Both the position numbers and the translations under genes were made by a program. This document shows, in pieces, positions 63,682-64,000 of a stretch of DNA of 64,000 nucleotides (the first letter of the stretch is position 1; each line of letters opens with the position of its first letter). The notes below the pieces were generated by a model. That model did not search any database. It was not told the DNA's origin and saw nothing but the letters and a program-made list of their open reading frames with translations. Source of the stretch: Anaerolineae bacterium (GTDB taxonomy: Bacteria; Chloroflexota; Anaerolineae; Aggregatilineales; Phototrophicaceae); contig JALHNB010000040.1 in NCBI GenBank assembly GCA_022843745.1, positions 1 through 64,000 of the forward strand, given 5' to 3'.

Positions 63682-64000
63682 ATGGCAACGACCACTTCCC
63701 CTAGCAAACCTTTAAACAGCGAAATGCCGATTGTCGCCAGCGGCGATGCCCGACGACGTGAAGCTTTCGGTCAATTTCTGATCCTTCTCAGCCTGATCGT
63801 GCTGTTGGCGCTGACACTGGTTCCAATTGTTCTGATGATCTTCTTCTCATTGAAAGACAATGGGCAAATTTACGGACGCTTTTGGGGAATGCCCAATCCC
63901 GTCCGCTGGGAAAACTATTCGTCTGGCTACGCTGCCATGTCGCGCTATATCACCAACACTCTGACCTATTCGAGCATTTCCGTTTTGGGTGTCGTGTTTC
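63682..64000 (+). CDS. MalG-type sugar ABC permease, 5' part
   Basis: The ATG at 63682, 16 bases after the fusion stop, opens a frame that runs off the window end. The first 106 residues include a short N-terminal tail, a first span ILLSLIVLLALTLVPIVLMIFF, and the loop GQIYGRFWGMPNPVRWENYSSGY typical of MalG-like permeases. It should pair with the propeller-permease. Confidence 0.88.
   Translation, partial: MATTTSPSKPLNSEMPIVASGDARRREAFGQFLILLSLIVLLALTLVPIVLMIFFSLKDNGQIYGRFWGMPNPVRWENYSSGYAAMSRYITNTLTYSSISVLGVVF

Overview
The window most likely comes from a Chloroflexota bacterium of the Anaerolineae type. This is inferred from gene content: Thr/Pro-rich (TPTP) tails on secreted proteins, TadE/vWA pilin-like genes, very long GAF-domain sensor kinases, CUT1 sugar ABC operons with a LacI regulator, GT39/GT87-like membrane glycosyltransferases, and short 'accacagag' and 'gtagggg' hairpin repeats. 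No rRNA, tRNA or CRISPR was seen. No gene-free stretch exceeds about 300 bases.

Region 1 (1-6554): a broken comM/yifB-type Mg-chelatase-like gene on the minus strand. An AT-rich 5.55 kb segment (821-6372) splits it and is flanked by the same five bases (aactg at 816-820 and 6373-6377). Removing the segment and one aactg restores the comM reading frame exactly. The segment carries only two genes, in one operon: a 1175-aa soluble GAF-array histidine kinase and a response regulator fused to a calcineurin-like phosphoesterase. No transposase is visible. comM is broken a second time near 150, where the end of an unknown plus-strand gene abuts it.

Region 2 (6626-18408): a carbohydrate locus. The minus-strand operon runs manD (mannonate dehydratase), GH38 alpha-mannosidase, sugar-binding protein, two permeases, kduD-like dehydrogenase and PfkB (KDG-type) kinase. 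It implies uptake of a mannose- or uronate-containing glycan and flux through 2-keto-3-deoxygluconate. A GH172 (DUF2961) gene and a DegT-type aminotransferase follow on the plus strand.

Region 3 (18473-38318): mixed housekeeping and accessory genes. These are an M1 peptidase lipoprotein, a UbiA prenyltransferase, a REC-GAF-PAS hybrid kinase with a small membrane protein, an M24-like protein without visible metal ligands, a lipoprotein, a class III CoA-transferase with a GNAT, a DHH-CBS-tRNA nucleotidyltransferase, another GNAT, a cupin, a sulfite-oxidase-like protein coupled to a YkuD protein without the catalytic cysteine, a CcdA-thioredoxin fusion, a TlpA thioredoxin and a DUF2085 membrane protein.

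Region 4 (38407-50004, minus): three TadE/TadG-like surface proteins (one with a vWA domain, one with a PKD domain), then a signalling cluster of two OmpR regulators, a GAF kinase and a PspA-like coiled-coil protein.

Region 5 (50054-58504, minus): five polytopic GT39/GT87-like membrane proteins interrupted by three small genes, two of them DUF4177-like. One glycosyltransferase gene carries two in-frame palindromic elements.

Region 6 (58636-64000): a LacI regulator divergent from a sugar ABC operon, with two ACACGTGT palindromes just downstream of a good promoter. The operon encodes a binding protein, an unusual fusion of a secreted beta-propeller to a MalF-type permease, and a MalG-type permease cut by the window end.
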